Shown: positions 33,788-42,848 of the stretch, piece after piece | Layout: the number at the start of each line of letters is the position of its first letter | Position numbering within the stretch: the first letter of the stretch is position 1 | Notes under the pieces: generated by a model | Databases searched by the model: none | What the model saw: only the letters and a program-made list of their open reading frames with translations | Told to the model about the DNA's origin: nothing | DNA from: JADJSS01 sp046329815 | Lineage (GTDB): Bacteria > Bacteroidota > Bacteroidia > Chitinophagales > JADIYW01 | DNA length: 64,000 bases | Direction: 5' to 3' | Assembly (NCBI GenBank): GCA_046329815.1 | Contig: JAXLTY010000002.1 | Location: forward strand, 310,001-374,000 | Made by a program: the position numbers and the translations under genes

Positions 33788-36697
33788 ATGACTACAAAAA
33801 CAGAATCAAAACAGTTTCAATATGAAATTCAAACCTATCAGGAAGACTGTGTCAATAATATCATCAGTCTTTTTGAGAGTCTTCGCCAAAAAGTGAATTT
33901 TGTTGAGGTACTGACGGCACACCATAAAAATTACAAATACAATTTTCCAGTTCAAGAAAACAAAAATATTGACATAATGATGGAAACGGGAACGGGTAAA
34001 ACGTTTACGTTTATAAAAACCATTTTTGAACTAAGTAAGCATTTCGGCTACAAAAAATTTATCATTCTTATTCCGACAGTTCCAATCAGAGAGGGGACAA
34101 AAACAAACTTAGAAGACACTAAAGATTACTTTAAAAGCTTTTACGCCAACGAGAAAGAAAAGGAAATTGAAACCTTTGTTTACGAAGGTGGAAACATTTC
34201 AGCCGTCAGACAATTTATAGGCACTTCCCATTTATCTGTTTTGGTAATCACACCAAGCTCATTTAGCCACAAAGACAATATCTTAAACCGACCATTAGAA
34301 AAAGACATTAACACGCCTGAATTATTTGTAAATAATCAAGAACCGCCAAAATCATATTTGGAATGTTTAAAGCGCCTAAATCCAATCGTGATAATGGACG
34401 AACCACACCGTTTTGAGGGTAACGCTTTTAAAACCTATTTTGAAGGTTTTGAAAATTACTTTTTGCGTTTTGGGGCTACATTCCCCAAAAAGAAAGACAG
34501 TTTGCCTTTATCCAATGTTGCCTATGTTTTAGACAGCATTTCTTCATTCCGACAAAGTTTGGTAAAGAAAATTGTGGTTTATACGCAAGACGTGGTTGAA
34601 AATACAGACACACTCATTGGCATTGACAACAAAAAAGCCATTGTAAGCACTTTAACCAATGGAATTATTGCCAGACGAGAATTAGGAGTTGGAGCAGTTT
34701 TCAACGGAAAAAGCATAAAAAAAATAAACAAAGACACCATTGTTTTAGCGGACGACACCATTGAAAAGGTTGATTACTCTTTATCGGACGAATCATTGCG
34801 GGCAATGATTAAAGAAACAATCAAAATTCACTTTGAAAAAGAAAAGGGATTGTTTGAGCAAGGCATAAAAGCATTGACCTTGTTTTTTATGGAAAGTGAC
34901 ACCAGTTTATTTCGTGGCGACAATCCTAAAATCAAGAACTTTTTTGAAGAAGAATACAAAAAGCAATACACAGAATTAGTAAACAAACTTGACCAATCAA
35001 ACGACTATTATAAATTCTTGCAGAACGATTTTGATAGCGACAATACGCTGCAAGTTCACAAAGGATATTTTTCAGGCGACAAAGGAAACGCAGACGAAAA
35101 AGTAAAAGCAGGAGTTGACGAAATTCTAAAAGACAAAAAGAAATTGCTTTCGTTTGAAAGTCCTACTCGTTTTATTTTCTCCATTTGGGCATTGCAGGAA
35201 GGTTGGGACAATCCGAATGTTTTCACCATCTGTAAACTTTCCAATCAAGGAAGCGAAATATCAAAATTGCAACAAATAGGTAGAGGTTTACGCATTTGCG
35301 TCAATCAAAACTTACAGCGAAACACGCTTAAAAATCTGAATGACGACCAAGAAGCATTTTGGAAAATCAACAACCTTGATGTAGTTGTATCAAGCAAAGA
35401 ACACGGTTTTGTAGAAGCAATTCAAAATGAAATTTTAAGTAACTCTTTCCTGATTTCTGAAACATTCACCGAACAAGAACTCATTAAAACACTCAAAGAA
35501 AAATCGGGATTTGATGATGACACAGTAGTTACTTTGGTGGATGATATTTTGAAAGACAAGAAAATGATTGTTCGCAAGGCAATTGTTGACGGACAAAAGA
35601 TTTACGAAAAATCGCCTGAGTTTTCAGCTATTCTTAAAGAACAAAATCTACCCGAAGATCAGGTGAAAGCCATTGAAAGTTTGTTTGCAACCGATACCAA
35701 CACTTACGTTCAGAAAGCCGAGAAGAAAAAAGAGAAAAAGAAAGTTTTTATAAAGGCAACGCATTTGCAAGAGTTTCAAAACCTTTGGAATTCTATCAAT
35801 AAAAATGCTTTCTATGTGTTGGAAACTTTGACTGCAGAACAGGAAAGCCAACTGATACAAAACATAAAATCACAAATTGAAGCCGTAAATATTGAAGAAA
35901 TTCTATTGCAAACCATTCGTGCAGAACTAAACGTGAACAAAATTGGTGAACAACACGCCATTACAGAAAAGCTGACCGACACCGTTTCATACAAAAGCAA
36001 AGTCGATTATTTGGAATTGGTTCGCACTTTGTCCAACAACACTAAAACCCCTATTTCATTTGTAGTAAAGGTTTTCAATGCGTTGAGTGATGATTTCAAA
36101 ACTAAAATGCTTTGCAACAATCCTGAACAGGCACAAAGGGAAATTTCCGAAATAATCAACAAGAACTTAATTGCAATGCTTAAAGCAAACATTAAGTATG
36201 ACGGAATTAACGGAACAGGTTTGCCCAACGTATTTAAAACCGAAAAAGGGAAAACCTATTTAGACACAGGAAGCGTAGGCAAATTTCAAAAAGACATTGC
36301 AGGCGATTTTAGTTTAAAAACCAAATGGGTATTTGAAGAAGTGATTGAATACGATAGTGATTTTGAATTGGAAATTGTGGAGCAAGACCCCGACATGGAC
36401 AGCATTGAAATTTTCGGCAAACTTCCACGCCTAAATATCCAAACCCCTTTGGGCAAATACAACCCCGATTTTTGCTATGCCATCAAAAGCACTGAAGGCA
36501 ACAAAATATTTTTGGTAGTGGAAGCCAAAGGTTATAAATCGTCAACTGCTATTCCAGTAGATGAAAAAGGTAAGATTGATTTTGCCAAAAAGTATTTTGA
36601 GGCATTAGACAAACACTACAAAGACCAAAACATTAGAGTTTCATTTAAAGAACGTATCAATAAAACGCAATTAGCGGCATTGATAAACAACGCATAA
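33788..36697 (+). CDS. Type III restriction endonuclease subunit Res
   Basis: Helicase-nuclease that cuts DNA after collision of two Mod-Res complexes at unmodified inversely oriented sites. The 969 residues include Walker A (ETGTGKTFTF, Lys71), the DEPH box at 204-207, helicase motif V-VI region (ALQEGWDNPNVFTICKL, then QQIGRGLRICV), and a C-terminal PD-(D/E)XK nuclease: Asp894 in NPDFCY and Glu912-Ala-Lys914 in VVEAKG. All key residues are intact. The gene leads the operon; a fic gene begins 3 bp after its stop. Res is usually placed after mod, so this order is reversed. Confidence 0.92.
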   Translation: MTTKTESKQFQYEIQTYQEDCVNNIISLFESLRQKVNFVEVLTAHHKNYKYNFPVQENKNIDIMMETGTGKTFTFIKTIFELSKHFGYKKFIILIPTVPIREGTKTNLEDTKDYFKSFYANEKEKEIETFVYEGGNISAVRQFIGTSHLSVLVITPSSFSHKDNILNRPLEKDINTPELFVNNQEPPKSYLECLKRLNPIVIMDEPHRFEGNAFKTYFEGFENYFLRFGATFPKKKDSLPLSNVAYVLDSISSFRQSLVKKIVVYTQDVVENTDTLIGIDNKKAIVSTLTNGIIARRELGVGAVFNGKSIKKINKDTIVLADDTIEKVDYSLSDESLRAMIKETIKIHFEKEKGLFEQGIKALTLFFMESDTSLFRGDNPKIKNFFEEEYKKQYTELVNKLDQSNDYYKFLQNDFDSDNTLQVHKGYFSGDKGNADEKVKAGVDEILKDKKKLLSFESPTRFIFSIWALQEGWDNPNVFTICKLSNQGSEISKLQQIGRGLRICVNQNLQRNTLKNLNDDQEAFWKINNLDVVVSSKEHGFVEAIQNEILSNSFLISETFTEQELIKTLKEKSGFDDDTVVTLVDDILKDKKMIVRKAIVDGQKIYEKSPEFSAILKEQNLPEDQVKAIESLFATDTNTYVQKAEKKKEKKKVFIKATHLQEFQNLWNSINKNAFYVLETLTAEQESQLIQNIKSQIEAVNIEEILLQTIRAELNVNKIGEQHAITEKLTDTVSYKSKVDYLELVRTLSNNTKTPISFVVKVFNALSDDFKTKMLCNNPEQAQREISEIINKNLIAMLKANIKYDGINGTGLPNVFKTEKGKTYLDTGSVGKFQKDIAGDFSLKTKWVFEEVIEYDSDFELEIVEQDPDMDSIEIFGKLPRLNIQTPLGKYNPDFCYAIKSTEGNKIFLVVEAKGYKSSTAIPVDEKGKIDFAKKYFEALDKHYKDQNIRVSFKERINKTQLAALINNA

Positions 36698-36700
36698 ACA

Positions 36701-37474
36701 ATGGATTTACAAATAATAAGAAACGAGTTATTGGATGAATACCTCAAAGTAATTCCAAAAGACTTAGAAGAACGATTTGAATCTTTGAAAGATGCTGAAA
36801 TATCTACAGATACATTTAGCTTTTATACTTCTGTTGCCTCTGTCTTTTCAAGCAAAATAGAAGGAGAGAATATTGAGTTAGACAGTTACATCAAACACAA
36901 AAAATTTGGTATTGAATTTTTACCTGATTACACCAAAAAGATTGATGACTTATACAGTGCTTATATTTTTGCCAAAACAAATGAACTGAACAAGCCGAAC
37001 ATAAGCAAGGCACATATATTATTGAGCAAACATATAGTCGCAAAACATCAGCAAGGCAAATTGCGAATCCACAACATGTATGTAAGCACACCCGATGGAA
37101 AAATTGAGTATGTAGCTGCATCGCCCTATGAAGTAGAGGCAGAGATGGAAAAATTTTACAGTGACATTGAACTGCTCCTGAAACAGAAATTATCCATTCA
37201 GGAAGTTTTCTTCTTTGCTGCTATGATTCATTTAGTGTTTGTGAAAATTCATCCGTGGAACGATGGAAACGGCAGAAGCGGACGATTATTAGAAAAGTGG
37301 TTCTTAGCTCAAAAATTAGGCGAAAAAGCTTGGTTTGTAGCCAGCGAAAGAAACTATTATGAACACCACCAAACCTATTACCAAAATATACGCCTGTTGG
37401 GATTAGAATATACTGAACTGGATTACAGCAAAGCACTTCCTTTTTTACTAATGTTGCCTGGTAGCTTAAAATAA
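36701..37474 (+). CDS. Fic-domain AMP-transferase inserted between res and mod
   Basis: Protein of 257 residues with the full Fic motif HPWNDGNGRSGR at 184-195 (catalytic His184, phosphate-binding DGNGR). The N-terminal SSKIEG at 50-55 fits the (S/T)xxxE(G/N) inhibitory helix, with Glu54 expected to block ATP, so this is a self-inhibited class II-type Fic. The target is unknown. The stop is 5 bp from the mod start, and the res stop is 3 bp upstream, so the three genes are surely cotranscribed. It might modify Res or Mod, or act as a separate toxin-like guard. Confidence 0.9.
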   Translation: MDLQIIRNELLDEYLKVIPKDLEERFESLKDAEISTDTFSFYTSVASVFSSKIEGENIELDSYIKHKKFGIEFLPDYTKKIDDLYSAYIFAKTNELNKPNISKAHILLSKHIVAKHQQGKLRIHNMYVSTPDGKIEYVAASPYEVEAEMEKFYSDIELLLKQKLSIQEVFFFAAMIHLVFVKIHPWNDGNGRSGRLLEKWFLAQKLGEKAWFVASERNYYEHHQTYYQNIRLLGLEYTELDYSKALPFLLMLPGSLK

Positions 37475-37479
37475 TTAAA

Positions 37480-39327
37480 ATGAACGAACAAGATTTTATA
37501 AACGCAGGTTTTACGGTTGTTGGCTCAGAAAATAACGAAAACAAATTGTTGAGTTTTCTGAAAGAGCACTACCCAAACGTAATCCGTGACACTGAAATAA
37601 ATTTAGAAGAACTAAAAGCCGTTTTGGGTTTGCCCATTGACGAAAAAGTTAACGGTTACGGTTTAAACTTTGTGGGCAGAAACTTTGCCCGAGCCAAATA
37701 TGCTCAAAAGACAGAAAAGGAATTACGCCTGAATAACACGTTGAGCAAGAATATTGACACAACAGAAAATTTGGTGCTAAAAGGCGACAACCTCGATAGT
37801 TTAAAAATTCTTAAAAACCATTACAGCGGAAAAATCAAATGTATCTACATAGACCCACCGTACAATACCACCAGTGACGAATTTGTTTATCCTGATAAAT
37901 TCGACAAAGAAGAAGCAGAAGTTTTAGGGTTGGCAAACTTAAGTGAAAGCGATTTCGCAAGAATGGACTTTAGCTTCAAAACTAAAAAAAGCCACAACGG
38001 TTGGTTAGCTTTTATGTATCCTCGTCTATTATTGGCAAGAGATTTACTGAGAAAAGATGGAGTAATATTTATAAGTATTGACGATAACGAGCAAGCGAAT
38101 TTAAAGCTGCTTTGTGATGATGTTTTTGGAGAAGAGAATTTTGTTGCGAATATTATCTGGGAGAAAAAGTTTGCACCTTCAAATGATGCAAAATGGTTTT
38201 CAGATAATCATGACCATATTCTAATCTATTCAAAAAATAAAGAATTCTTCAGACCAAATCTTCTAGAAAGAAATGAAGAAGCATTGAAAAGATATAAAAA
38301 CCCTGACAATGATACTCGTGGTGTTTGGGTTTCTGGTGATATGACAGTTAAAACATACAATGCAAATTACGATTTTGAAATAACTACACCTTCAGGCAGA
38401 AAAGTATCACCTCCAAAAGGAATATGCTGGAGATTTTCAAAAGAAAAAATTGCAGAATTAATTTTAGATGAAAGAGTCTGGTTTGGAGAAGATGGTGAAA
38501 ATGTTCCAAGATTAAAGAGATTTCTTAATGAGGTAAAAGAAGGTATAACACCTTTAACAATATGGTATCACAAAGATGTTGCTCATAATCAAGAAGCTGC
38601 TCAAGAGCTAAGAAAACTGTTTGAAGGTGAGTTATATTTTGAAACTCCCAAGCCTGTTAGGCTAATAAAAAGAATTATTCATTTAGCTTCAAAAGATAAT
38701 GAAATTATACTTGATTTTTTTGCAGGTTCTGGGACAACGGGACAGGCAGTAATGCAATTAAATGCAGATGATGGTGGTAAAAGAAAATTTATTCTTTGTC
38801 AAGTAGACGAAGCTATCAAAGAAGATAAGCCAGCATATAAATTTTGTTTAGATTCTAAATTACCTCCAGTAATTTCAAGCTTAACCATAGAACGCCTCAA
38901 ACGAGCAGGAGATAAAATAATCAAAGATGTTGAAACTGAAAACAGCAAAAACGAATTATTCGAGGAAGATAAAAAACAAGTTCCTGATATTGGCTTTAAA
39001 GTGTTTGACAGTGTAGAAGCACCTAAATTAAAAGTTGACGACAAAGGACAAATATCCATAACTGAAAATGACACAGACGCTATCAGTCGCATTTACAATA
39101 TGGTTTTCACCGTTGGTCTCGACGAGCCCACACAAGTTCCCGAAGAAGTGGTAAAAGATTGCATTTACAAAATCGGCAATCATTACTACATAACCAACAG
39201 CGAGCAAATAACCAGTGATGATTATTCAAACGCCATTAAAAACGGTAAAGTATTTATTGATGGTTGGACAGCCAGCTTAAACGGAACATTGCAGAACTAT
39301 AAAGAAGATGTGAAAGTTGTGTTTTAA
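37480..39327 (+). CDS. Type III DNA adenine methyltransferase subunit Mod
   Basis: Recognition and N6-adenine methylation subunit of the type III system. The 615 residues have the beta-class order: catalytic DPPYN at 125-129 before the SAM-binding DFFAGSGTTG at 412-421. The stretch between (about 200-400, with IWEKKFAPSNDAKWFSDNHDHILIYSK and WRFSKEKI) should hold the target-recognition domain. The recognition sequence cannot be read from it. By eye the DNA of about 38.03-38.89 kb has more AT-rich codon choice than the flanks, possibly from domain exchange. Confidence 0.92.
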   Translation: MNEQDFINAGFTVVGSENNENKLLSFLKEHYPNVIRDTEINLEELKAVLGLPIDEKVNGYGLNFVGRNFARAKYAQKTEKELRLNNTLSKNIDTTENLVLKGDNLDSLKILKNHYSGKIKCIYIDPPYNTTSDEFVYPDKFDKEEAEVLGLANLSESDFARMDFSFKTKKSHNGWLAFMYPRLLLARDLLRKDGVIFISIDDNEQANLKLLCDDVFGEENFVANIIWEKKFAPSNDAKWFSDNHDHILIYSKNKEFFRPNLLERNEEALKRYKNPDNDTRGVWVSGDMTVKTYNANYDFEITTPSGRKVSPPKGICWRFSKEKIAELILDERVWFGEDGENVPRLKRFLNEVKEGITPLTIWYHKDVAHNQEAAQELRKLFEGELYFETPKPVRLIKRIIHLASKDNEIILDFFAGSGTTGQAVMQLNADDGGKRKFILCQVDEAIKEDKPAYKFCLDSKLPPVISSLTIERLKRAGDKIIKDVETENSKNELFEEDKKQVPDIGFKVFDSVEAPKLKVDDKGQISITENDTDAISRIYNMVFTVGLDEPTQVPEEVVKDCIYKIGNHYYITNSEQITSDDYSNAIKNGKVFIDGWTASLNGTLQNYKEDVKVVF

Positions 39328-39341
39328 AATGCAAAATCGAA

Positions 39342-39812
39342 ATGAAGTACTATAATGAAAAATGTATTGAATGTGGCTCTTATCTAAGTGAAGGAGTTAT
39401 CGTGTTTTCACAGAATAATTATGGTGTCACTCTTTGTATACAGCATCAGCAATGGATAAACAATATGCAAGATATTACCACACGAGAAACAATCCGTTTG
39501 TATTTTGCATTGAAAGAAAGAGGTGTACCCGCGGAATTAGAAAAATTTGATGGATATAAACACATTGACATAGCTATTCCTGAAGCAAGAATAAATATTG
39601 AAGTTGACGGCAGACATCATAATCATGATGCTCGACAAGCTCTGTCAGACTTAAAACGTACTTACTATTCTTTCTTAAAAGGTTTCTATACTTTGCGTAT
39701 TCCAAATTCATTAGTTTATAATGATGCTGTTTTGGAAGAAACAGCTGATTGTATAGTAGGGCTTTTAAATGAAAGTGTTAAAAAGAAATACATTGGAAAT
39801 ATTGATAAATAG
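39342..39812 (+). CDS. Small zinc-ribbon protein with PD-(D/E)XK (DUF559-like) nuclease pattern
   Basis: Protein of 156 residues. The N-terminal part has Cys8-x2-Cys11 and Cys32-x2-His35, a likely zinc ribbon (GVTLCIQHQQWI). The C-terminal part has Asp76, Glu87-Val-Asp89 and Asp103 in DIAIPEARINIEVDGRHHNHDARQALSDLKRTYYSFLKGFYTLRIPNS, the D-x10-ExD pattern of DUF559/very-short-patch-repair-like nucleases. It starts 14 bp after mod, so it is likely part of the operon. It could nick DNA as an accessory endonuclease or repair protein; activity is inferred. Confidence 0.72.
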   Translation: MKYYNEKCIECGSYLSEGVIVFSQNNYGVTLCIQHQQWINNMQDITTRETIRLYFALKERGVPAELEKFDGYKHIDIAIPEARINIEVDGRHHNHDARQALSDLKRTYYSFLKGFYTLRIPNSLVYNDAVLEETADCIVGLLNESVKKKYIGNIDK

Positions 39813-39829
39813 CCCTTGCGAAATTTACT

Positions 39830-39923
39830 ATTCTGCGCATCGCGCGTCATTGCGAACGCAGTGAAGCAATCTCTTTGCCATTCTGCGCATCGCGCGTCAT
39901 TGCGAACGCAGTGAAGCAATCTC
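39830..39923. repeat. Two identical 44-bp direct repeats, 50 bp apart
   Basis: Copies at 39830-39873 and 39880-39923 are identical, starting ATTCTGCGCATCGCGCG and ending GAAGCAATCTC, with 6 bp between. Each holds an imperfect palindrome (TTGCGAACGCAGTGAAGCAA). The element is GC-richer than the surroundings and of the kind (GTCATTGCGA...GAAGCAATCTC) often dispersed in bacterial genomes. With only two copies and a 6-bp gap it is not a CRISPR array. Confidence 0.85.
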
Positions 39924-39932
39924 ACAACTCTG

Positions 39933-39960
39933 GCGCTAGACTTCCGGAGGACGTCTAGTG
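39933..39960. terminator. Palindrome after the restriction operon, possible terminator
   Basis: CTAGAC-ttccggaggac-GTCTAG (arms 6 bp, about 39936-39958). It lies 120 bp after the last gene of the restriction operon, directly behind the 44-bp repeats. There is no T run, so termination is uncertain. Confidence 0.35.
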
Positions 39961-40012
39961 TCTACTGATTAAACCAATCTCTGATTGGAAAACCACCAAT
40001 TCACCATCACCA

Positions 40013-40621
40013 TCCCCAAATCCTGACAAAAAGACACTGAAACTGCCAAAAACAATCAAAAAACCATCCAAAACTTTTCCTGAAGCGTAAAACACTTTCC
40101 ATAGAGCGCAAAAAGCTTTTCCGGAACGCCGCGCAACTTTCCTAAACCACCGCGCAACTTTCCCGGAAGCGGAAAACACTTTCCCAAATCGCCAAACATG
40201 TTCCCTGGAGCGCAAAACAAGTTTCCTGAACGCCAAAAAACTTTTCCTGAAGATCAGAACAGGTTTCCTGAAACACAGAACACTTTTCCAAATCACCAAA
40301 ACAAGTTTCCTGAAGCGTGCAACAACTTTCCAAATCGCCAAAACATGTTCCCTGGAAACTAAAATAAGTTTCCGGAACACCAAAACAACTTCCCAAAAGA
40401 CCACACAACTTTCCCTGAACACCACACCATTTTCCCTGAAGCGCAAAACAAGTTCCCAAATCGCCACACAACTTTCCCCGGAGCGCAAAATAATTTTCCA
40501 AATCATCGCACCAATTTTCCTGAACACTACACTATTTTCCGGAATTAGCACACCACTTTTCCGGATAACTAAACAACTTAGCCGGAAACCGACAAAATTT
40601 TGCTGTAAGATTTGCAAACTA
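40013..40621. repeat. Tandem array with 21-bp period (array B)
   Basis: Twenty-five consecutive units, 40076-40600, keep one 21-bp phase over 525 bp; more decayed units flank it on both sides. Two types recur in loose alternation: TTTCCTGAAGCGCAAAACAAG-like (21 bp; shown by its parts TTTCCTGAA and GCGCAAAACA) and TTTCCAAATCGCCAAAAC. The units share a T-run, CC and a later A-run, but many other positions differ. Nearly all frames on the minus strand stay open, reading as 7-residue repeats of the FRKxVLx type. No start signal or codon bias supports a protein. The period equals that of array A, but the sequence does not. It ends about 70 bp before the M3 peptidase start and fills the rest of this 875-bp gene-free gap. 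Confidence 0.85.
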
Positions 40622-40688
40622 TCTGCAACTAATCATCAATTATTTGCACTAAATACGCTTATATTTACAACCGAAAATTTTAATCTTT

Positions 40689-42803
40689 ATGAATCTATTG
40701 AATAAAACAAAAATTGCAGGCGCGATGATCTTCGCAGCTTCAATTTTTTCATTAAACGCACAAAACAAACCGGTTAAACGTATCAATCCGTTGTTACAAA
40801 AAAGCAAACTGCAATACCAGGCGCCGCCGTTCAATTTGATCAAAGATGAAGACTTCAAACCGGCTTTCGAGATCGGTTTAAAGAAGCACGATGCTGAATT
40901 GGAGAAAATTGCGAACAATAAAGCTAAACCAACCTTTCAAAATACCGTATTGGCATTGGAAATAAGCGGACAGGATTTGTACCGTGCAAGAAGCATATTT
41001 AGTAAACTGGTAAGTGCCAACACCAATCCTACGTTGCAGGCAATTGACGAAGAATACTCACCAATATTTGCAGCACACAACGATAAAATTTATCTGAATA
41101 CTAAATTATATAAACGCATAAAAGCGATCAATTTAGATTCATTAAAAGGCGAAGACAAAAAACTGACGCAATACTATTTACAATATTTTGAATTGGCAGG
41201 AGCGAACCTTTCGGATGCCGATAAAGAGAAATTAAAAAAAGTAAACCAGGAACTGGCTTCTTTAACCACGGAGTTCAGCAATACATTACTAATAGCACGA
41301 AAGAATGCCGCTTTGGTGGTAGATGATGTGAAAGAGCTGGATGGTTTAAGTGATGCAGATATTACAGCAGCAAAAGCAAAAGCTACCGAAGCCGGAAAAG
41401 ACGGAAAATACATCTTAGGTCTGTTGAATTATACACAGCATCCGTTGTTACAATATCTGAATAACAGAACTACACGCGAAAAATTATTCAAAGCATCGTG
41501 GACACGTGCTGAAAAGAACGACAGCGGCGACACAAGAGCGATACTGGAAAAAATAATTCGTTTGCGTTTACAAAAAGCACAACTGATGGGCAAAAAAAGT
41601 TATGCTGCCTGGAGTTTACAGGACCAAATGGCAAAAACACCGGAACGCGCAATAGATTTACTGGCTCAGTTGGCAAAACCTGCTGTAGCAAAAGCGAACG
41701 CAGAAGCGAAAGATATACAGGAACTCATCGACAAACAAAATGGCGGTTTCAAGCTAGAACCTTGGGATTGGAATTATTATGCGGAGCAAGTGCGTAAAGC
41801 AAAATACGATTTGGATGAAAGTGAGATCAAACCTTATTTTGAAGTGAAAACCGTATTGGAAAAAGGCGTGTTCTTCGCGGCAAAAAAAATGTATGGCCTG
41901 ACATTTAAAGTGCGCAAAGACTTGCCAGTGTATCATCCGGATGTGGTTGCATACGAAGTGTTTGATAAAGATGGCAGATCTATTGCTATCTATTACTTAG
42001 ATTTTTATACACGTGATAACAAAAGCGGCGGTGCCTGGATGGATAACTTTGTGCCGCAATCTTACTATTTAAAACAAAAGCCGGTAATCTACAATGTATT
42101 TAATTTTGCCAAACCGGTAGGTAATAATCCATCATTAATTAGTTATGATGATGTAACTACTATGTTCCATGAGTTTGGTCATACACTGCATGGATTATTT
42201 GCCAGCCAGAAATATGTTAGCTTATCCGGTACAGCAGTACCGAATGATTATGTAGAGTTTCCTTCACAAATCAACGAGCATGCGGCTTTAGATCCTGAAG
42301 TATTGAAAAACTATGCGATTCATTATAAAACCAAAGAAGTAATACCGCAAGCGCTGGTAGATAAATTGTTAAAAGCAGAAACATTCAATAAAGGATATGA
42401 TGTAACAGAATTATTGGCAGCCGCTGCTTTGGATTTAGCTTGGCATACAGTAGAAAACGAAGCCGATTTTAAACCAACTTTAGAATTTGAAACTGCAGCG
42501 TTACAAAAATATGGTTTGTTATTAAATGAAGTACCAACGCGCTACCACACACCTTACTTTGCACATATCTGGAGTGGCGGCTATGCGGCAGGATACTATG
42601 CATACACCTGGAGCAAAACACTGGACTATAATGTGTACGACTGGATGAAAGCCAACGGCGGTATGACACGCGCCAACTGCGACCGTTTCAGAAAATACAT
42701 ATTATCAGTAGGTAATAGTGTGGATTTAAACAAAGCATTTGAGAAACTGATCGGCCATGAAATGAGAGTAGAGCCGTATATAAAAAATGCAGGACTGGAA
42801 TAA
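40689..42803 (+). CDS. M3-family zinc metallopeptidase (oligopeptidase/Dcp type)
   Basis: Peptidyl-dipeptidase-like enzyme of 704 residues. A signal peptide (MNLLNKTKIAGAMIFAASIFSLNAQ) suggests a periplasmic protein. The zinc site is HEFGH at 494-498 plus Glu523 in YVEFPSQINEH, with the correct 25-residue spacing. It resembles Dcp of Bacteroidota (PVKRINPLLQKSKLQYQAPPFNLIKDEDFKPAFEIGLKKHDAELEKIANN). It probably degrades short peptides for nutrition. The upstream region is occupied by array B, leaving about 70 bp for a promoter. Confidence 0.93.
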   Translation: MNLLNKTKIAGAMIFAASIFSLNAQNKPVKRINPLLQKSKLQYQAPPFNLIKDEDFKPAFEIGLKKHDAELEKIANNKAKPTFQNTVLALEISGQDLYRARSIFSKLVSANTNPTLQAIDEEYSPIFAAHNDKIYLNTKLYKRIKAINLDSLKGEDKKLTQYYLQYFELAGANLSDADKEKLKKVNQELASLTTEFSNTLLIARKNAALVVDDVKELDGLSDADITAAKAKATEAGKDGKYILGLLNYTQHPLLQYLNNRTTREKLFKASWTRAEKNDSGDTRAILEKIIRLRLQKAQLMGKKSYAAWSLQDQMAKTPERAIDLLAQLAKPAVAKANAEAKDIQELIDKQNGGFKLEPWDWNYYAEQVRKAKYDLDESEIKPYFEVKTVLEKGVFFAAKKMYGLTFKVRKDLPVYHPDVVAYEVFDKDGRSIAIYYLDFYTRDNKSGGAWMDNFVPQSYYLKQKPVIYNVFNFAKPVGNNPSLISYDDVTTMFHEFGHTLHGLFASQKYVSLSGTAVPNDYVEFPSQINEHAALDPEVLKNYAIHYKTKEVIPQALVDKLLKAETFNKGYDVTELLAAAALDLAWHTVENEADFKPTLEFETAALQKYGLLLNEVPTRYHTPYFAHIWSGGYAAGYYAYTWSKTLDYNVYDWMKANGGMTRANCDRFRKYILSVGNSVDLNKAFEKLIGHEMRVEPYIKNAGLE

Positions 42804-42848
42804 ACAAAATGAAACCATTTTGGTTGTATTGGATATTATACTAACCTG

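Noticed and set aside
39830..39923. CRISPR array
   Set aside because: Two copies with a 6-bp gap and no cas genes; spacers would be about 30 bp or more.
39955..40617. 220-residue and 119-residue open frames in array B
   Set aside because: Several frames on both strands are open for the same reason as in array A; no ribosome binding site or family match is seen. Kept only as an alternative in the finding.
33788..40621. Mobile element carrying the restriction operon
   Set aside because: No transposase, integrase, tRNA target or terminal inverted repeats were found. Horizontal gain is possible, but its borders cannot be set.
42813..42825. Terminator after the M3 peptidase gene (AACCA-ttt-TGGTT)
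   Set aside because: Only 5-bp arms and no T run; readthrough into the esterase gene is more likely.
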